Positions 50,832 to 60,200 are shown, counted from the first letter of the stretch. The stretch is DNA of 64,000 bases from Streptomyces sp. 840.1 (GCF_003751445.1 NZ_RJUU01000001.1:5198001-5262000); one strand, 5' to 3'. Numbers and translations: made by a program. The notes: a model not told the origin generated them from the sequence alone.

Positions 50832-52220
50832 ATGGCCCGTGAGCGAAACGTCGCCCTTGCCGCGCTCCTGCGGGAAGCAGGCTGGTCGCAGCCCCAAGCT
50901 GCTGCTGCGGTCGCCCGCGTCGCAGCGGAGGGCGGGGTACGAGAGCTGGAGGCTGTCTCCCGCTCGCACATCGCCATGTGGGTCCAGGGCACGAAGCCCA
51001 GCGGAAGAGCGCGGCATATCCTGCGCGAGACGCTGTCCCGTAGGCTCCGCCGCCCACTCACGCTGGCAGACCTCGGGCTGGAGGAAGAGCCGACAGGCAC
51101 GACTGACAGCAGTTCCGACTGGAGCGTCGACCCTCTGACCGTGCTGGCTGAGCTGGGAAGCGACGATCTGGACATGCACCGACGCAAGCTGCTGGCAACC
51201 GCCGCGTACTCCGCTGCCGGCCTCGCATTGCCCACCGCCTCGTGGTGGGCAACCGCCCCTGCCGCAGCGGCGAAGCGCCCTGCGGTCACCCCCCGGCAGG
51301 TGGCGCAGGCCGACATCGACGACGTCCGCAACCTCACGACCTTCTACTCCGCCCGCGACCAACAGCGCGGCGGAGCCTCCGGGCGCTCGGCCCTGGCCGG
51401 CCACCTCCGCGACGAAGCAGTTCCCCTGCTCGGCAGCCGATTTCCTACGGTCAAGCACCGCCAGGACACCTACTCCGCAGTTGCGGAGATGACCTATCTC
51501 GCCGGCTGGATGGCCTTCGACGCCTCCGAGCACCGCACGGCCCAGCGATACCTCACCCTTGCCGCCCGCATCGCGGCCGAAGCCGGGGATGGGCCCCTCG
51601 GCGGCCACATCCTGCGCGCCCTCGCACACCAGGCAGTGGACCTCGGCCACCCACGCAGAGCACTCGCACTGGCCGATGCCTCCATGTCCCAAGACCGCTA
51701 CGGCCAGGCAAGTCAACGTGAGAAGGCCCTGCTCGCGATCGTTCACGCCAGAGCCCTCGCGGCCGACGGCGACGGAGCCGGCACCCTCGCAGCCATCAGC
51801 CGCGCGGAGCGGGATTTCTCCCGCGCCGACCTTGACGAAGCACCAGGCCGTGTCGGCTTCTTCCAGGAAGCCTCCCTCGCCCACGAGACCGCCTGTGCTT
51901 TGCGTGACATGGGCCAGCCACTCGATGCGGAAACCCATTTCCAACGCAGCGTCACTACTCGCCGCCGACAGCAGTACGCCCGCACCCACAGCGTGACTCT
52001 CGGCTACCTCGGCGCCGTCCAGGTGCAGCAAGGACATCTCGACGAGGCGTGCGCCACGTGGAACCGGGCTCTCGATGCCATGGCCGGCGTCCAGTCCGGC
52101 CGCGCTCGCGACGTCATCGTCCGGATGCAGAGCGACCTCTCGCCCGTTCGGCAACGCGGCGGCCGCCATGTCACCGAACTGGACCGCCGAGCGCGGGAGA
52201 TGCTGCGGGCCATATGCTGA
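50832..52220 (+). CDS. TPR-containing regulator (NsdA-like organisation)
   Basis: 462 aa from ATG 50832. The N-terminal 75 residues (LAALLREAGWSQPQAAAAVARVA...SHIAMWVQGTKPSGRARHIL) form an XRE-like HTH. MHRRKLLATAAYSAAGLALPTASWWA is the odd hydrophobic linker typical of Streptomyces TPR regulators. Several helical repeats follow (for example HILRALAHQAVDLGHPRRALALADAS). Proteins of this layout control sporulation or antibiotic production. An earlier in-frame start at 50676 is not supported. Confidence 0.75.
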   Translation: MARERNVALAALLREAGWSQPQAAAAVARVAAEGGVRELEAVSRSHIAMWVQGTKPSGRARHILRETLSRRLRRPLTLADLGLEEEPTGTTDSSSDWSVDPLTVLAELGSDDLDMHRRKLLATAAYSAAGLALPTASWWATAPAAAAKRPAVTPRQVAQADIDDVRNLTTFYSARDQQRGGASGRSALAGHLRDEAVPLLGSRFPTVKHRQDTYSAVAEMTYLAGWMAFDASEHRTAQRYLTLAARIAAEAGDGPLGGHILRALAHQAVDLGHPRRALALADASMSQDRYGQASQREKALLAIVHARALAADGDGAGTLAAISRAERDFSRADLDEAPGRVGFFQEASLAHETACALRDMGQPLDAETHFQRSVTTRRRQQYARTHSVTLGYLGAVQVQQGHLDEACATWNRALDAMAGVQSGRARDVIVRMQSDLSPVRQRGGRHVTELDRRAREMLRAIC

Positions 52221-52292
52221 CCGTGGAACGTGCTCGTCGCCTGGCGTGGCGGCTGCCAAGAGTGCAACTTTGAAGGTGAGGACGGAGCCTCG

Positions 52293-52775
52293 ATGGCGAT
52301 GTACGAGGTCGAATCGATTGCCACCGTGGTTGGGGGCCACACTCGCGTTCAGGACGACTACCAGGGCGGGGTCGAATCTGTCATCCGGTTCAACGACGCC
52401 TACCCCCTGGAAACGCTGCAGGGCATCGAGGAGTTCTCGCACCTGACGGTCACGTGGCGCTTCCACCTGGCGCGGCCCGAGGACGTCCAGCTGCACGCGC
52501 GCAGCCCACGAGGAAACCCGAAGTGGCCTGCGACCGGAACGTTCGTTCACCGCAACCACCGGCGACCCAACCAACTGGCCGTCAGTTACCCAAAGCTGCT
52601 CGGGGTGGAGGGCCGGGACCTTCTCGTCACGGATCTCGACGCCGTCGAAGGCACGCCGGTCATCGACCTGGCCCCCTACTTCGAGCAGATGGGGCCCCGA
52701 AGCTACGTCCGCCAGCCGGCATGGCCAGGCGAGATGCTTGCAACCTACTGGCTGGACACAACGGAACGTCCCTAG
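52293..52775 (+). CDS. TsaA/TrmO-like tRNA methyltransferase family protein
   Basis: 160 aa from ATG 52293 (GGAG 5 bp upstream). TrmO-type beta-barrel: YEVESIATVVGGHTRVQDDYQGG, GIEEFSHLTVTWRFH, ARSPRGNPKWPATGTFVHRNHRRPNQLAVS, LLGVEGRDLLVTDLDAVEGTPVIDLAPYF. TrmO methylates the t6A base of tRNA with SAM, but many homologues are uncharacterised. It ends at TAG 52773; an FGE-like domain continues in the same frame. It follows the TPR regulator by 73 bp. Confidence 0.85.
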   Translation: MAMYEVESIATVVGGHTRVQDDYQGGVESVIRFNDAYPLETLQGIEEFSHLTVTWRFHLARPEDVQLHARSPRGNPKWPATGTFVHRNHRRPNQLAVSYPKLLGVEGRDLLVTDLDAVEGTPVIDLAPYFEQMGPRSYVRQPAWPGEMLATYWLDTTERP

Positions 52776-53237
52776 CCTCCCGCGTACTGGCCCGATGGCC
52801 ACTGCCCCGTCACGCTGGCTACCCACCCCGTGGTGTGGGTGACGTGGCACGACGCGACGGCGTACGCCCGATGGGCAGGCAAGTCCCTTCCCTCCGCGAG
52901 GCAGTGGGAGAAGTCGGCTCGTGGACAGCGCGGTCGCATCTACGCCTGGGGTATCGAGCCGACGGCCGCGAAGGCGAATACGGCTGAGGCCGGCATCGAT
53001 GCGACGACCCCGGTCTCCCGCTTCCAGTCCGGCGCCAGTCCGTTCGGGATCTTCGACATGTGCGGCAAGGTCTGGGAGTGGTGCTCCAGCGAGGAGGATC
53101 CCGGCAGCAGGCAGTACCAGCTGAAGGGCTCCGCGTTCACGTCTCCGTTCGAACGGGCAGCGCCGTCCCTGCTGAACGCCGCCGCTGCGTCGATGAAGGA
53201 AAACGACACAGGATTCCGCTGCGCTGCGCTCGCGTAA
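52776..53237 (+). pseudogene. FGE-sulfatase-modifying-like domain, N-terminally truncated
   Basis: Open frame directly after the TrmO stop and in the same phase. It reads PPAYWPDGHCPV...HPVVWVTWHDATAYARWAGKSLPSARQWEKSARG, then FGIFDMCGKVWEWCSSEED and NDTGFRCAALA. These are landmarks of the formylglycine-generating-enzyme/EgtB fold, but only the last about 150 of 280 residues are present. A start at GTG 52830 gives 135 aa. The reactive cysteine pair of true FGE is not visible. It may be a dead fragment, or the second half of a TrmO-FGE protein split by TAG. Confidence 0.65.
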
Positions 53238-53356
53238 CTCGGGCACCGTGACGGACTCGCAGATCCGACGCCGACGGTCGCGAACCATGGCGCCAACCAC
53301 CAACGCGCTGCCAGAGCCGGGCGAGTCCCCGCTCCTCGTGGTGCGGTTGCCGGTCA

Positions 53357-53827
53357 TCAGCCTGCCGCCAATTCCAGCTCGCACCATGTGGTGGCGCCGC
53401 CGTTCTCGACACCCCAGGTACCTCGCCCCACTTCGGCGAGCGACTGCACGAGAACAAGGCCGCGGCCGTCTTCGTCGGCGTCACGGGACACCTTGGGACG
53501 GGCGTGGCAGCTAGGTACACCGTCGTGAACGTCGATGCGTAGGAAGCCCGCCCGGAGCGAGAGAATCACAGCGACCTCCCGGCCGCCACTGTGCACGATG
53601 GCGTTGGTGACCAGCTCGGAGACGATCAAGACCGCCTCGTCAGCGACGTAGGCCAACCCGCTGGCGCTCAGGCGCTGCCGGGCCCGACGTCGCATGACGC
53701 CGACCATCTCGGCGTCCTCGGGCGGCGGAAGCTCACCTGGCGGCCGTTGCCTGATATCGAACGTGGAACGCATGAGGTTGCCGTTGCGGTGGGGGCCGCA
53801 GTGCGGTCGTACGGTAGCCGTTGTCAT
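53357..53827 (-). CDS. RsbW-like ATP-binding protein (anti-sigma kinase fold)
   Basis: 156 aa from ATG 53825-53827 with GAGGACGTG upstream. HATPase pattern: DEAVLIVSELVTNAIVHSGG (N-box), FLRIDVHDGVPS (G1), EDGRGLVLVQSLAEVGRG (G2). Short single-domain proteins of this kind are very numerous in Streptomyces and resemble anti-sigma factors. The start overlaps the upstream gene's stop by one base (TGATG). Confidence 0.85.
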   Translation of the reverse strand: MTTATVRPHCGPHRNGNLMRSTFDIRQRPPGELPPPEDAEMVGVMRRRARQRLSASGLAYVADEAVLIVSELVTNAIVHSGGREVAVILSLRAGFLRIDVHDGVPSCHARPKVSRDADEDGRGLVLVQSLAEVGRGTWGVENGGATTWCELELAAG

Positions 53828-54471
53828 CACGTCCTCTGGGGGGCTCGGAGGACCACTCGGACCGCGGATACCGCCCTGCTGAGGGGGCTCCGCTCGTCGT
53901 CGAGGGCGAGAAGGGAACGTGCTTCGGCAAGGCAGCGGACCAGTTGCACCGGAGCGGTGAGCAGAGGGGCGCCGCCTATGGCCGAATCGGTGCTGGGTGC
54001 CTCTAGCCACTCCACCGGCACGCCCTGCGCCGACGGCGCGAGCCCGGGGATACGAACCGCGTGGCCGGTCCCGAGGCACGTCGGAACGGCACTCCGGTTG
54101 AGCCAGGAATCCCCGGCGACCAATCTGCCCCAGCGGGCTGCTGTGCCGGACGGGACGAGGACTGCTGCCGTGGTCAGGTTTGTGAAGCGGACCGCCGGCC
54201 CGACGGTCTGTTCGTACCGGTACAAAATGTCGTACGCCAGCTCAATGAGGGGGCGGGGTGCCAATACGACATCGAAGGTGATGCCGGTCGGCAGCCGCCG
54301 TGGGAAGTTGGGCGTACGACGCCAGGCGCTCATGGATTCCGCTGGGGAGGGAGTGGCTGAGGCGAACCACTCGGACAGGCGCTCGGGCTCGCCAGCCACG
54401 GTGCAGGTGTCCATGAGCCCCTCCCCGGTCGGCATCCGATCCTTGAGGACGCGCAGTGCGTCCGGCGTCAC
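53827..54471 (-). CDS. Hypothetical protein (primase/polymerase-like N-domain, tentative)
   Basis: 214 aa. AWRRTPNFPRRLPTGITFDVVLAPRPLIELAYDILYRY, VLVPSGTAARWGRLV and GTGHAVRIPG recall a Streptomyces family sometimes annotated as bifunctional primase/polymerase-related. I see no catalytic Asp triad, so the name is only a pointer. Co-translated with the RsbW-like protein downstream. Start at ATG or GTG near 54471. Confidence 0.5.
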   Translation of the reverse strand: MTPDALRVLKDRMPTGEGLMDTCTVAGEPERLSEWFASATPSPAESMSAWRRTPNFPRRLPTGITFDVVLAPRPLIELAYDILYRYEQTVGPAVRFTNLTTAAVLVPSGTAARWGRLVAGDSWLNRSAVPTCLGTGHAVRIPGLAPSAQGVPVEWLEAPSTDSAIGGAPLLTAPVQLVRCLAEARSLLALDDERSPLSRAVSAVRVVLRAPQRT

Positions 54472-54661
54472 CTAGTGCATCTGAAGGGGTGGGGGCGGGA
54501 ACAGGTCTTTTCACCTGAACCTTGGCCGCCCCCTACCCGCCTTTCACCCGCCCTTTTGCCTGCCATTTCCGTCTCACCAGCGCTTTCGCTGACGACGCCT
54601 CACGAAGCCCGCGCGATCCCCGCTACGGTGAGCAGAGACCAGTCGGTAAAGGGGGTATCCG

Positions 54662-55987
54662 GTGAGCCGTAGCCCGATGAGAGCGTTACGCGAGAGGCGC
54701 AACCGAACCCAGGCAAAGGCGGTCGACGAACTGAACTCGCTAGCGGAGCGGCTTGCCGCCGAGAAGCGGGTCTCGAAGTGTCCGACCTTCACCGTTCGCC
54801 AGCTGTCAAAGTGGGAACGCGAGACGAAGCCGCGCCCGTATCCGCACCCAGACACACGGGTGGTCCTTGAGCTGTACTTCCGGCGCTCAGTTGAGGAACT
54901 GGGGCTCCGTCCGGGCACCGGAGAAGACCCTCCTTCGGCTGCTGCTGTGCCTGTCGTGACGCCGGCCCCGCTCATCGAGCAGTCGGCAGCTGCGGTCCCG
55001 CTATTCGGCGGAGGCGACCTGGACTCGCCACCATGGCTGGCTCAAATGGCGACCGACGCGGCCAGCTCCGCGGACTGGAAGATCGCCGAGGACGAGGTCG
55101 ATCTCCTCCGTGAGGCTGCGGATGACATGGACGCGCAAGACCAGCAGTTCGGCGGCAACCGTCTCTGGCGGCCGACGCGTGCTCATCTGCTGTGGGTACA
55201 TCACATGATCGACCGCGGGATCTACGACGATCGGCTCGGCGAGCAACTGCATGCCCTGGCAGGTAAGTTCACTACCAGCCTCGGCTGGTTCTCCTACGAT
55301 GCGGGGCTCCAGGCTAAGGCTCGCCAGTACTTCTCCGAGGCTCTGAATGCCGCGATGTTGACAGGCGACGATGTGCTCGCCAGTCGCACGTTGAGCAACA
55401 TGGCTCGTCAGGCCGTGGACCTGGACAAGGGGCGAGAAGCGATCCGCTTCGCCCGGCTCGCGCAGACGCACGCAGGTTTGTGGCGGGCGCCGACGCGTGT
55501 CACGGCGCTCTTGGCTATCCGTGAGGCACAGGGGCACGCCCGGGTCGGAGACGCCTTTAACTGCGAGTCTGCGATCAAGCGGGCCTGGAAGGAATGGGAA
55601 CGCGGGTCAGGCGACCGCGATCCTGATTGGACAACATTCCTCAACCAGGCCGAATTGGTGTGCCTGGAGGGGATGTGTCGACTTGATCTCGGACAGACTG
55701 CCCGCGCCCAGCAGCTTCTGGCGAAGTCGGAGAAGCTGCAGGACGTGGCGCACTCGCGGAACAGAGGGATGTGTCTCGGCCGGCTCGCGACCGCGGCCAT
55801 CGGCGCGGGGGACATCGACCACAGCGTTGATGCCGCGAGGGAGGCCATTGCACTGATCCGGACCGCTGGGATGTCTTCCGCTCGGGCAGTCCAGCAACTG
55901 AAGATCGTCCACGATGGACTGGCCCCTCAGCACCGCGCCCGCGGGGTAGGGGACCTGCTCGAAGAAATCCGCGCAGTCGTCGCGTGA
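54662..55987 (+). CDS. TPR-containing transcriptional regulator
   Basis: 441 aa from GTG 54662 (AAAGGGGG upstream). The N-terminal basic HTH region (MRALRERRNRTQAKAVDELNSLAERLA..TVRQLSKWERETKPRPYPHPDTRVVLELYF) is followed by helical repeats from about 120, such as QLHALAGKFTTSLGWFSYDAGLQAKARQYFSEALNAA and RTLSNMARQAVDLDKGREAIRFARLAQ. Similar in layout to the gene at 50832. It precedes a GNAT and a GGCT-like gene on the same strand. Confidence 0.8.
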   Translation: MSRSPMRALRERRNRTQAKAVDELNSLAERLAAEKRVSKCPTFTVRQLSKWERETKPRPYPHPDTRVVLELYFRRSVEELGLRPGTGEDPPSAAAVPVVTPAPLIEQSAAAVPLFGGGDLDSPPWLAQMATDAASSADWKIAEDEVDLLREAADDMDAQDQQFGGNRLWRPTRAHLLWVHHMIDRGIYDDRLGEQLHALAGKFTTSLGWFSYDAGLQAKARQYFSEALNAAMLTGDDVLASRTLSNMARQAVDLDKGREAIRFARLAQTHAGLWRAPTRVTALLAIREAQGHARVGDAFNCESAIKRAWKEWERGSGDRDPDWTTFLNQAELVCLEGMCRLDLGQTARAQQLLAKSEKLQDVAHSRNRGMCLGRLATAAIGAGDIDHSVDAAREAIALIRTAGMSSARAVQQLKIVHDGLAPQHRARGVGDLLEEIRAVVA

Positions 55988-56003
55988 TGCGGCAAGAGGA
56001 GAG

Positions 56004-56558
56004 ATGAAACCAGTGGATGCGGAGTACCAGCGGTACGACGGGGCGTCGGTTAAGGCCATCACCGACGAGCTGGTCGAGGTGTACGCCAGGGTGTACGACA
56101 CGCCCCGGTATATCAGCGACCCGTTCTTCTCTGTCGACTCCTTCAGGGAGCGGCTGGAGGCTTCCTTCGGAAGCGAGGGCTTCGAGACGGTAACTGCGCG
56201 CAGAGAAGGGCAGATCATCGGGTACGTGCACGGCGCTACGTTGCCCGCCGACAAGCCCTGGTGGCTCTCCCTCGGCGACCGGAGGCCGGTGCAGCTCAAG
56301 GCCCTTGCCGGCGACCGTCAGGTCTTCTGGCTCCGAGAGCTGATGGTCCTCCCCGAGTACCAGGGCCAGGGCCTCGGTAGGAAGATCCATGACACGGTGA
56401 TCTCGGGACGCGCGGAGAGTGCAACCACCCTGACATGCATCATCGACAACCAGCCGGCGCACGATGCCTATCTGCGATGGGGGTACATGGTGATGGGTGA
56501 GATCAAGCACGCCCCCGAGTCGCCGAACTACAACGCCATGTACCTGCCCAGCTCGTGA
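56004..56558 (+). CDS. GNAT-family N-acetyltransferase
   Basis: 184 aa from ATG 56004 behind GAGGA. Motif A FWLRELMVLPEYQGQGLGRKIHDTV (about 108-132) holds the acetyl-CoA-binding Q-x-x-G-x-G; earlier strands include VTARREGQIIGYVHG. It lies 16 bp after the TPR regulator and is likely co-transcribed with it. Acceptor substrate unknown. Confidence 0.85.
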   Translation: MKPVDAEYQRYDGASVKAITDELVEVYARVYDTPRYISDPFFSVDSFRERLEASFGSEGFETVTARREGQIIGYVHGATLPADKPWWLSLGDRRPVQLKALAGDRQVFWLRELMVLPEYQGQGLGRKIHDTVISGRAESATTLTCIIDNQPAHDAYLRWGYMVMGEIKHAPESPNYNAMYLPSS

Positions 56559-57058
56559 CGACCGGAATGATCATGTATCAAGCAACCGCACAGACGACCC
56601 CGGCCACGGCGACTTCCGGTAGCCGTTGCAGACTCTCCCCGGACGCCGCGACCCTGTTCGCGTACGGGACGCTCCAGTTCGATGTCGTCCTCGAAGCGCT
56701 GATCGGCCGGATACCGCAGCAGGTGTCGGCCAGCGCGCCTGGCTGGCGCGCGGCGTCCCTGGAGGCGCGTGTCTACCCCGGGCTCGTGGCGGCGCCCGAC
56801 TCCGTGGCACCCGGCGTACTGTTCACCGACCTCAGCCGGAGAGAGTGGGCGATCCTCGACGCCTTCGAGGATGACCGCTACGACCTGAACGAGGTGACGC
56901 TGTCCTCCGGCGGGCGAGGACTCGCCTATATCTGGCCGGACGGCGAGGTCCTCGACGAGGACTGGAACGCCGAGCAGTTCCGTACCCGTCACCTTGAGGA
57001 GTACGCCGCGCGGTGTGCACGGATTGCCCCGGGGTTGATCGCCAGAGCTGCCCACTGA
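56555..57058 (+). CDS. Gamma-glutamylcyclotransferase (AIG2)-like protein
   Basis: 167 aa; start GTG 56555 overlaps the GNAT stop (GTGA). LFAYGTLQFDVVL (about 34-46) is the substrate-binding YGTL loop; VLFTDLSRREWAILDAFEDDRYD holds the conserved D-x-x-E region with the general-acid Glu/Asp. Fits GGCT/AIG2-like enzymes acting on gamma-glutamyl amines. Confidence 0.85.
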   Translation: MTTGMIMYQATAQTTPATATSGSRCRLSPDAATLFAYGTLQFDVVLEALIGRIPQQVSASAPGWRAASLEARVYPGLVAAPDSVAPGVLFTDLSRREWAILDAFEDDRYDLNEVTLSSGGRGLAYIWPDGEVLDEDWNAEQFRTRHLEEYAARCARIAPGLIARAAH

Positions 57059-58486
57059 ACCGGGTGACGAACGTACGCGCAGCCACCCCGGAGCGTCAGG
57101 GGGAGTGGCTGCTGCATGCCATCCCGCGGCTGTGAGACGGCTTCTTCAGGGGCGGCCCCTGTCCACTAGGCGACGGGGGACTGCGGTACGAAGGGCGGCG
57201 TCGGCCGGGTGTGGCTGTCGCGCGCTGCATGGGCTCACCCATCTCATTGCGGGTGGGTAGCTGAACTGTTTGGCCCCGTGTGAACCTCCAGGTGGGAGCG
57301 CGCAACTCCCCTGAGGGACTCGCAGGCTTGTGTCGCCGAGACGGATTCCGGACCGGCAGCGAGCCCGAGGTCCTGGAGCGCGGCCGGCCGCGGACGGTCC
57401 AGCTATCGAGTTCCTTCTCTACGTCTCCCCGCAGGTCCCTGGGACCTCGCGGATGATCGTCGAACACCGCGCTGTCGCCCCGATCGCCGCTCGACTACGT
57501 GAGCCCGTCAACGATCCCGCCGCCCAGCGGTTGCTGCGTCTCGACCGAGGCGTGAACTGTGCGGCGACTGCCACACCGCTTGCTCGGTGCGTGCCGCCTA
57601 CGACGAGGCCGAATCCCACCTGCTGTCGCACCGGCGGTGTTCGGACCGATAGCAGACCTGCTGCAAACGTGAGGATGAGTGGTCCCGTCGATGATGACCA
57701 GGCCCTGGTCGACGAGGTCGCGCGGATGATCCGCGCCGAAGGCGCCGACCTCCTCCCGCCAAGGTAGGCGAAGCCCTCACCGTGGCAGGCCCAAGGGCGG
57801 ATTCGCCCACGGCAGACGAGAAAGAGCCCCGAAGGACTGGAACCTCTCCCGGAGACCATGTCAACGTACAACCTCCCCGAGAACCAGAAATACCAGGTCA
57901 GAGACGCTCCAAGCAGAGCGGGTGTCAGCGTCCGGCGCTGGCCCCGTACCCCGTCTCGCTCCATGGTCCCTAACAGGGAGGCCCACCTGCTGAATGCCGT
58001 ACTTCGATCGGCCCGCGTCACCGCTTCGATCCTCCCAGCGCTTGGCGCCACGAACGTATAGACCCCTCAGACGAAAGCTGACTACGCCGTCCTGTCCACG
58101 GCCCCGTGCCTTGGCGTCTGCGCCGTCGGCCCTATCGGCGAGGACCGAGTGCAGCGCGGGCATTGCCAAGACCTGCGGGTCGCGCACTTCGCGGCTGAGT
58201 CCCGTCGCATCAGCCGAGCCCTTGGTACCCCGAACGCGTCGCGAACCGCAACCTTGGCCCTCCCACCGAGGGCGGCTGGTGGTCCCGGTCGAAGACGCTA
58301 TCCACCCCGCGCTCACGCCTTACAGGCTGACCTTTCAACTGTCGTGCGCGGGGCGGAATATAGCCCACGATCCCCGGTTACCGAAACCGGGGATTCTCCG
58401 GATCGTTTAGGGCGTCCTCACCGACTGCTTGGCGGTGGATCGAGTGCGGACTGGTCGTCGTCCTGCCCTATCCATCGGAGCCTGCC
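57059..58486. other. 1.4-kb region without clear genes
   Basis: Frames on both strands are short or of shadow type. One plus-strand stretch to TAG 57650 reads ELCGDCHTACSVRAAYDEAE...SHRRCSDR, like a small Cys-rich protein end, but has no good start. A hairpin lies at 58370-58394. Likely decayed or regulatory DNA at the element's integration end. Confidence 0.45.
58370..58394. repeat. 10-bp inverted repeat upstream of xis
   Basis: ATCCCCGGTT, loop ACCGA, then AACCGGGGAT. Position 93 bp before the excisionase start suggests a terminator for upstream transcription or an excisionase/integrase regulatory site. Confidence 0.75.
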
Positions 58487-58708
58487 GTGTGTGAAAAATT
58501 GCTATCGATACAGAGCGTTGCGGAAATTTTGGATGTCAGTCGACGCTCGGTGTATCGGTACATAGCTCTGGGTGAGCTTTCGGCTATCGATCTGCGCACG
58601 GGCACGGAACGCTCTCGCGTAAGAGTTTCCGGAAGGGACGTAAAGGCTCTCGTTGAGCGGCGCACTAGCTCGTCCGGTTCGTCTTCCTCCGCCTCTCAGG
58701 CAAGTTAG
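58487..58708 (+). CDS. Excisionase-like HTH protein
   Basis: 73 aa from GTG 58487 (GGAG 6 bp upstream). Excisionase/MerR-type HTH: LLSIQSVAEILDVSRRSVYRYIALGELSAIDL followed by VRVSGRDVKALVERR. Directional control of integrase-mediated excision is the usual role. It lies 40 bp before the integrase gene on the same strand and is likely co-transcribed. It is less GC-rich than its neighbours, suggesting foreign origin. Confidence 0.85.
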   Translation: MCEKLLSIQSVAEILDVSRRSVYRYIALGELSAIDLRTGTERSRVRVSGRDVKALVERRTSSSGSSSSASQAS

Positions 58709-58748
58709 CCCCGCATGTCTAATAGCTAGATGAATTGAGAAAGGTGAG

Positions 58749-59885
58749 ATGGCTTACCTGCGTAAACTTCCATCGGGGAAGTGGCAAGCGACCGTAAGGA
58801 CGCCGGCGGGCGATCGGGATACGGAGACCTTTACGCTTAAGGACCAGGCGCGTGATTGGGCGGCTGGGAGAGAGGCTCAATTCCGGCGGGGTGTGCACCG
58901 GGATCCTCGTGCTGGAAAGATTAAGTTTCGCGAGTGGCATGACCGCTGGTGGGATGCGCGGATTGCCGAGCCTCATACGCTGCGCGGGGACGCCTCGGCC
59001 ATGCGCAACCATGTCATGCCCCATTGGGCGGACTGGGAAATGCGGACTATAGGTCGCATTGACGTGCAGACGTGGGTCCGCAAGCTGATGCTCGAGAAAA
59101 AGGGTGCATCAGCAATTCGGCGATCGTATAACTTGATGCACTCGCTGATGCAGGCTGCAGTCGATGAAGACCTAATCCCAGTTACGCCATGCAGGCGCAT
59201 AGACTTGCCGCCGGTAGTAGTAAAACCTCCGGAGTGGTTTACGCTCAATCAAGCCCAGGCGATTCTTGATGGGCTTTCACGGCCGTGGCAGACGATGGCC
59301 CTTTTGGGCTTCTATACCGGCCTCCGGTGGGGGGAATTGGCAGGGCTCCATGGTAAGAGGATTGACTGGCGTAGGTCGCGGCTATTCGTTGTCGAGGTCA
59401 ATACGAAGTCGGGCATCAAGGAGTATCCCAAGACTGCAAAGAGTCGCCGGGAGGTTCCCCTGCCAGACCACGTGCTAGATGCCCTGGCAAGTCACATGCA
59501 TGGGAGGGATCGTGACGGTGTCGTCTTCACCACTGTCACTAAGGGGCGTGCCGGCCGATTGCTTGACGACGGAAATTGGCGGCGCCAGACGTGGTGGCCT
59601 GCTGTACGTGCGGCTTGCTATCTCGAAGCGGGTGGCAGGCAGCGAGCTGTCCCCGAGTATCCGCCGCACTCGATGCGTCACACGTGCGCTTCGTGGCTTG
59701 TGCAAAAGGGGGTGTCCCTATACGAGGTGCAGCACCTGTTGGGGCACGAGAGCTATCAGACGACCCAGCGCTACGCCCACCTCGCACCTGATGCGCACGA
59801 GGCGGTTCTCGGGGCGTGGACACGGCTCGAATCGCAGCTCATAGTTCCCACGGGAACTTCCCGCGTATTGGCTGGGGCGCAGTGA
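58749..59885 (+). CDS. int: Site-specific tyrosine integrase
   Basis: 378 aa. Arm-binding AP2-like start (YLRKLPSGKWQATVRTPAGDRDTETF), a core SAM-like domain (about 60-160) and the catalytic domain with TGLRWGELAGL (Arg), HSMRHTCASW (H-x-x-R), HLLGHESYQTT (His) and nucleophile Tyr in TTQRYAHL. All catalytic residues are present. With the excisionase it forms the int/xis module of an integrative element. Its end is followed by a terminator and the trmA-like 3' fragment, the presumed attachment site. Confidence 0.95.
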   Translation: MAYLRKLPSGKWQATVRTPAGDRDTETFTLKDQARDWAAGREAQFRRGVHRDPRAGKIKFREWHDRWWDARIAEPHTLRGDASAMRNHVMPHWADWEMRTIGRIDVQTWVRKLMLEKKGASAIRRSYNLMHSLMQAAVDEDLIPVTPCRRIDLPPVVVKPPEWFTLNQAQAILDGLSRPWQTMALLGFYTGLRWGELAGLHGKRIDWRRSRLFVVEVNTKSGIKEYPKTAKSRREVPLPDHVLDALASHMHGRDRDGVVFTTVTKGRAGRLLDDGNWRRQTWWPAVRAACYLEAGGRQRAVPEYPPHSMRHTCASWLVQKGVSLYEVQHLLGHESYQTTQRYAHLAPDAHEAVLGAWTRLESQLIVPTGTSRVLAGAQ

Positions 59886-59920
59886 TTGCAAGCCGGTCCC
59901 TTGATGCTTCGTATATTGTC

Positions 59921-59957
59921 AGCCCTGCCGGTTCGTTCCGAAACGGCAGGGCTTTTC
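59921..59957 (+). terminator. Rho-independent-type terminator after integrase
   Basis: AGCCCTGCCG and CGGCAGGGCT arms separated by 13 nt, followed by TTTT. It begins 36 bp after the integrase stop. Confidence 0.9.
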
Positions 59958-60116
59958 ATGTGGTCGTGGGGTGGGCGGGCCTACGTGTTTCGCTGGTCGA
60001 GCAGGCAGCAGTGCGATACCTCCCGCTGCCACGCATCGCCATGAAAGTGACGCACGTATGACGCACGGGGCCTATGGGCGCAGGCGGGATACGCCTTCTG
60101 ACCTGCACGTTCCCTT

Positions 60117-60200
60117 GTGATTGACCCACTGCACATCTTCCCGATGACGCACCATGTGGAGTGCGTGGCGATCCTTGAGCCGGTGAAGAAGGACGACTGA
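60117..60200 (+). pseudogene. 3' end of TrmA-family RNA methyltransferase gene (probable att site)
   Basis: 27 codons ending at TGA 60198. They read PLHIFPMTHHVECVAILEPVKKDD, the typical C-terminus of TrmA-type SAM-dependent RNA methyltransferases (FPMTHHVECVA...). An in-frame TGA lies nine codons upstream, so only the tail is present. Lying 232 bp past the integrase, it fits a displaced target-gene 3' end created by integration. Confidence 0.65.

Noticed and set aside
49734..53387. 1217-codon open frame on the minus strand
   Set aside because: Overlaps GH15 sense coding and runs antisense to the TPR regulator, TrmO and FGE-like genes, all of which have clear domains and start sites.
57330..57767. 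145-codon plus-strand frame in the gene-poor stretch
   Set aside because: No family pattern, no convincing ribosome-binding site, and mixed composition; left as intergenic.
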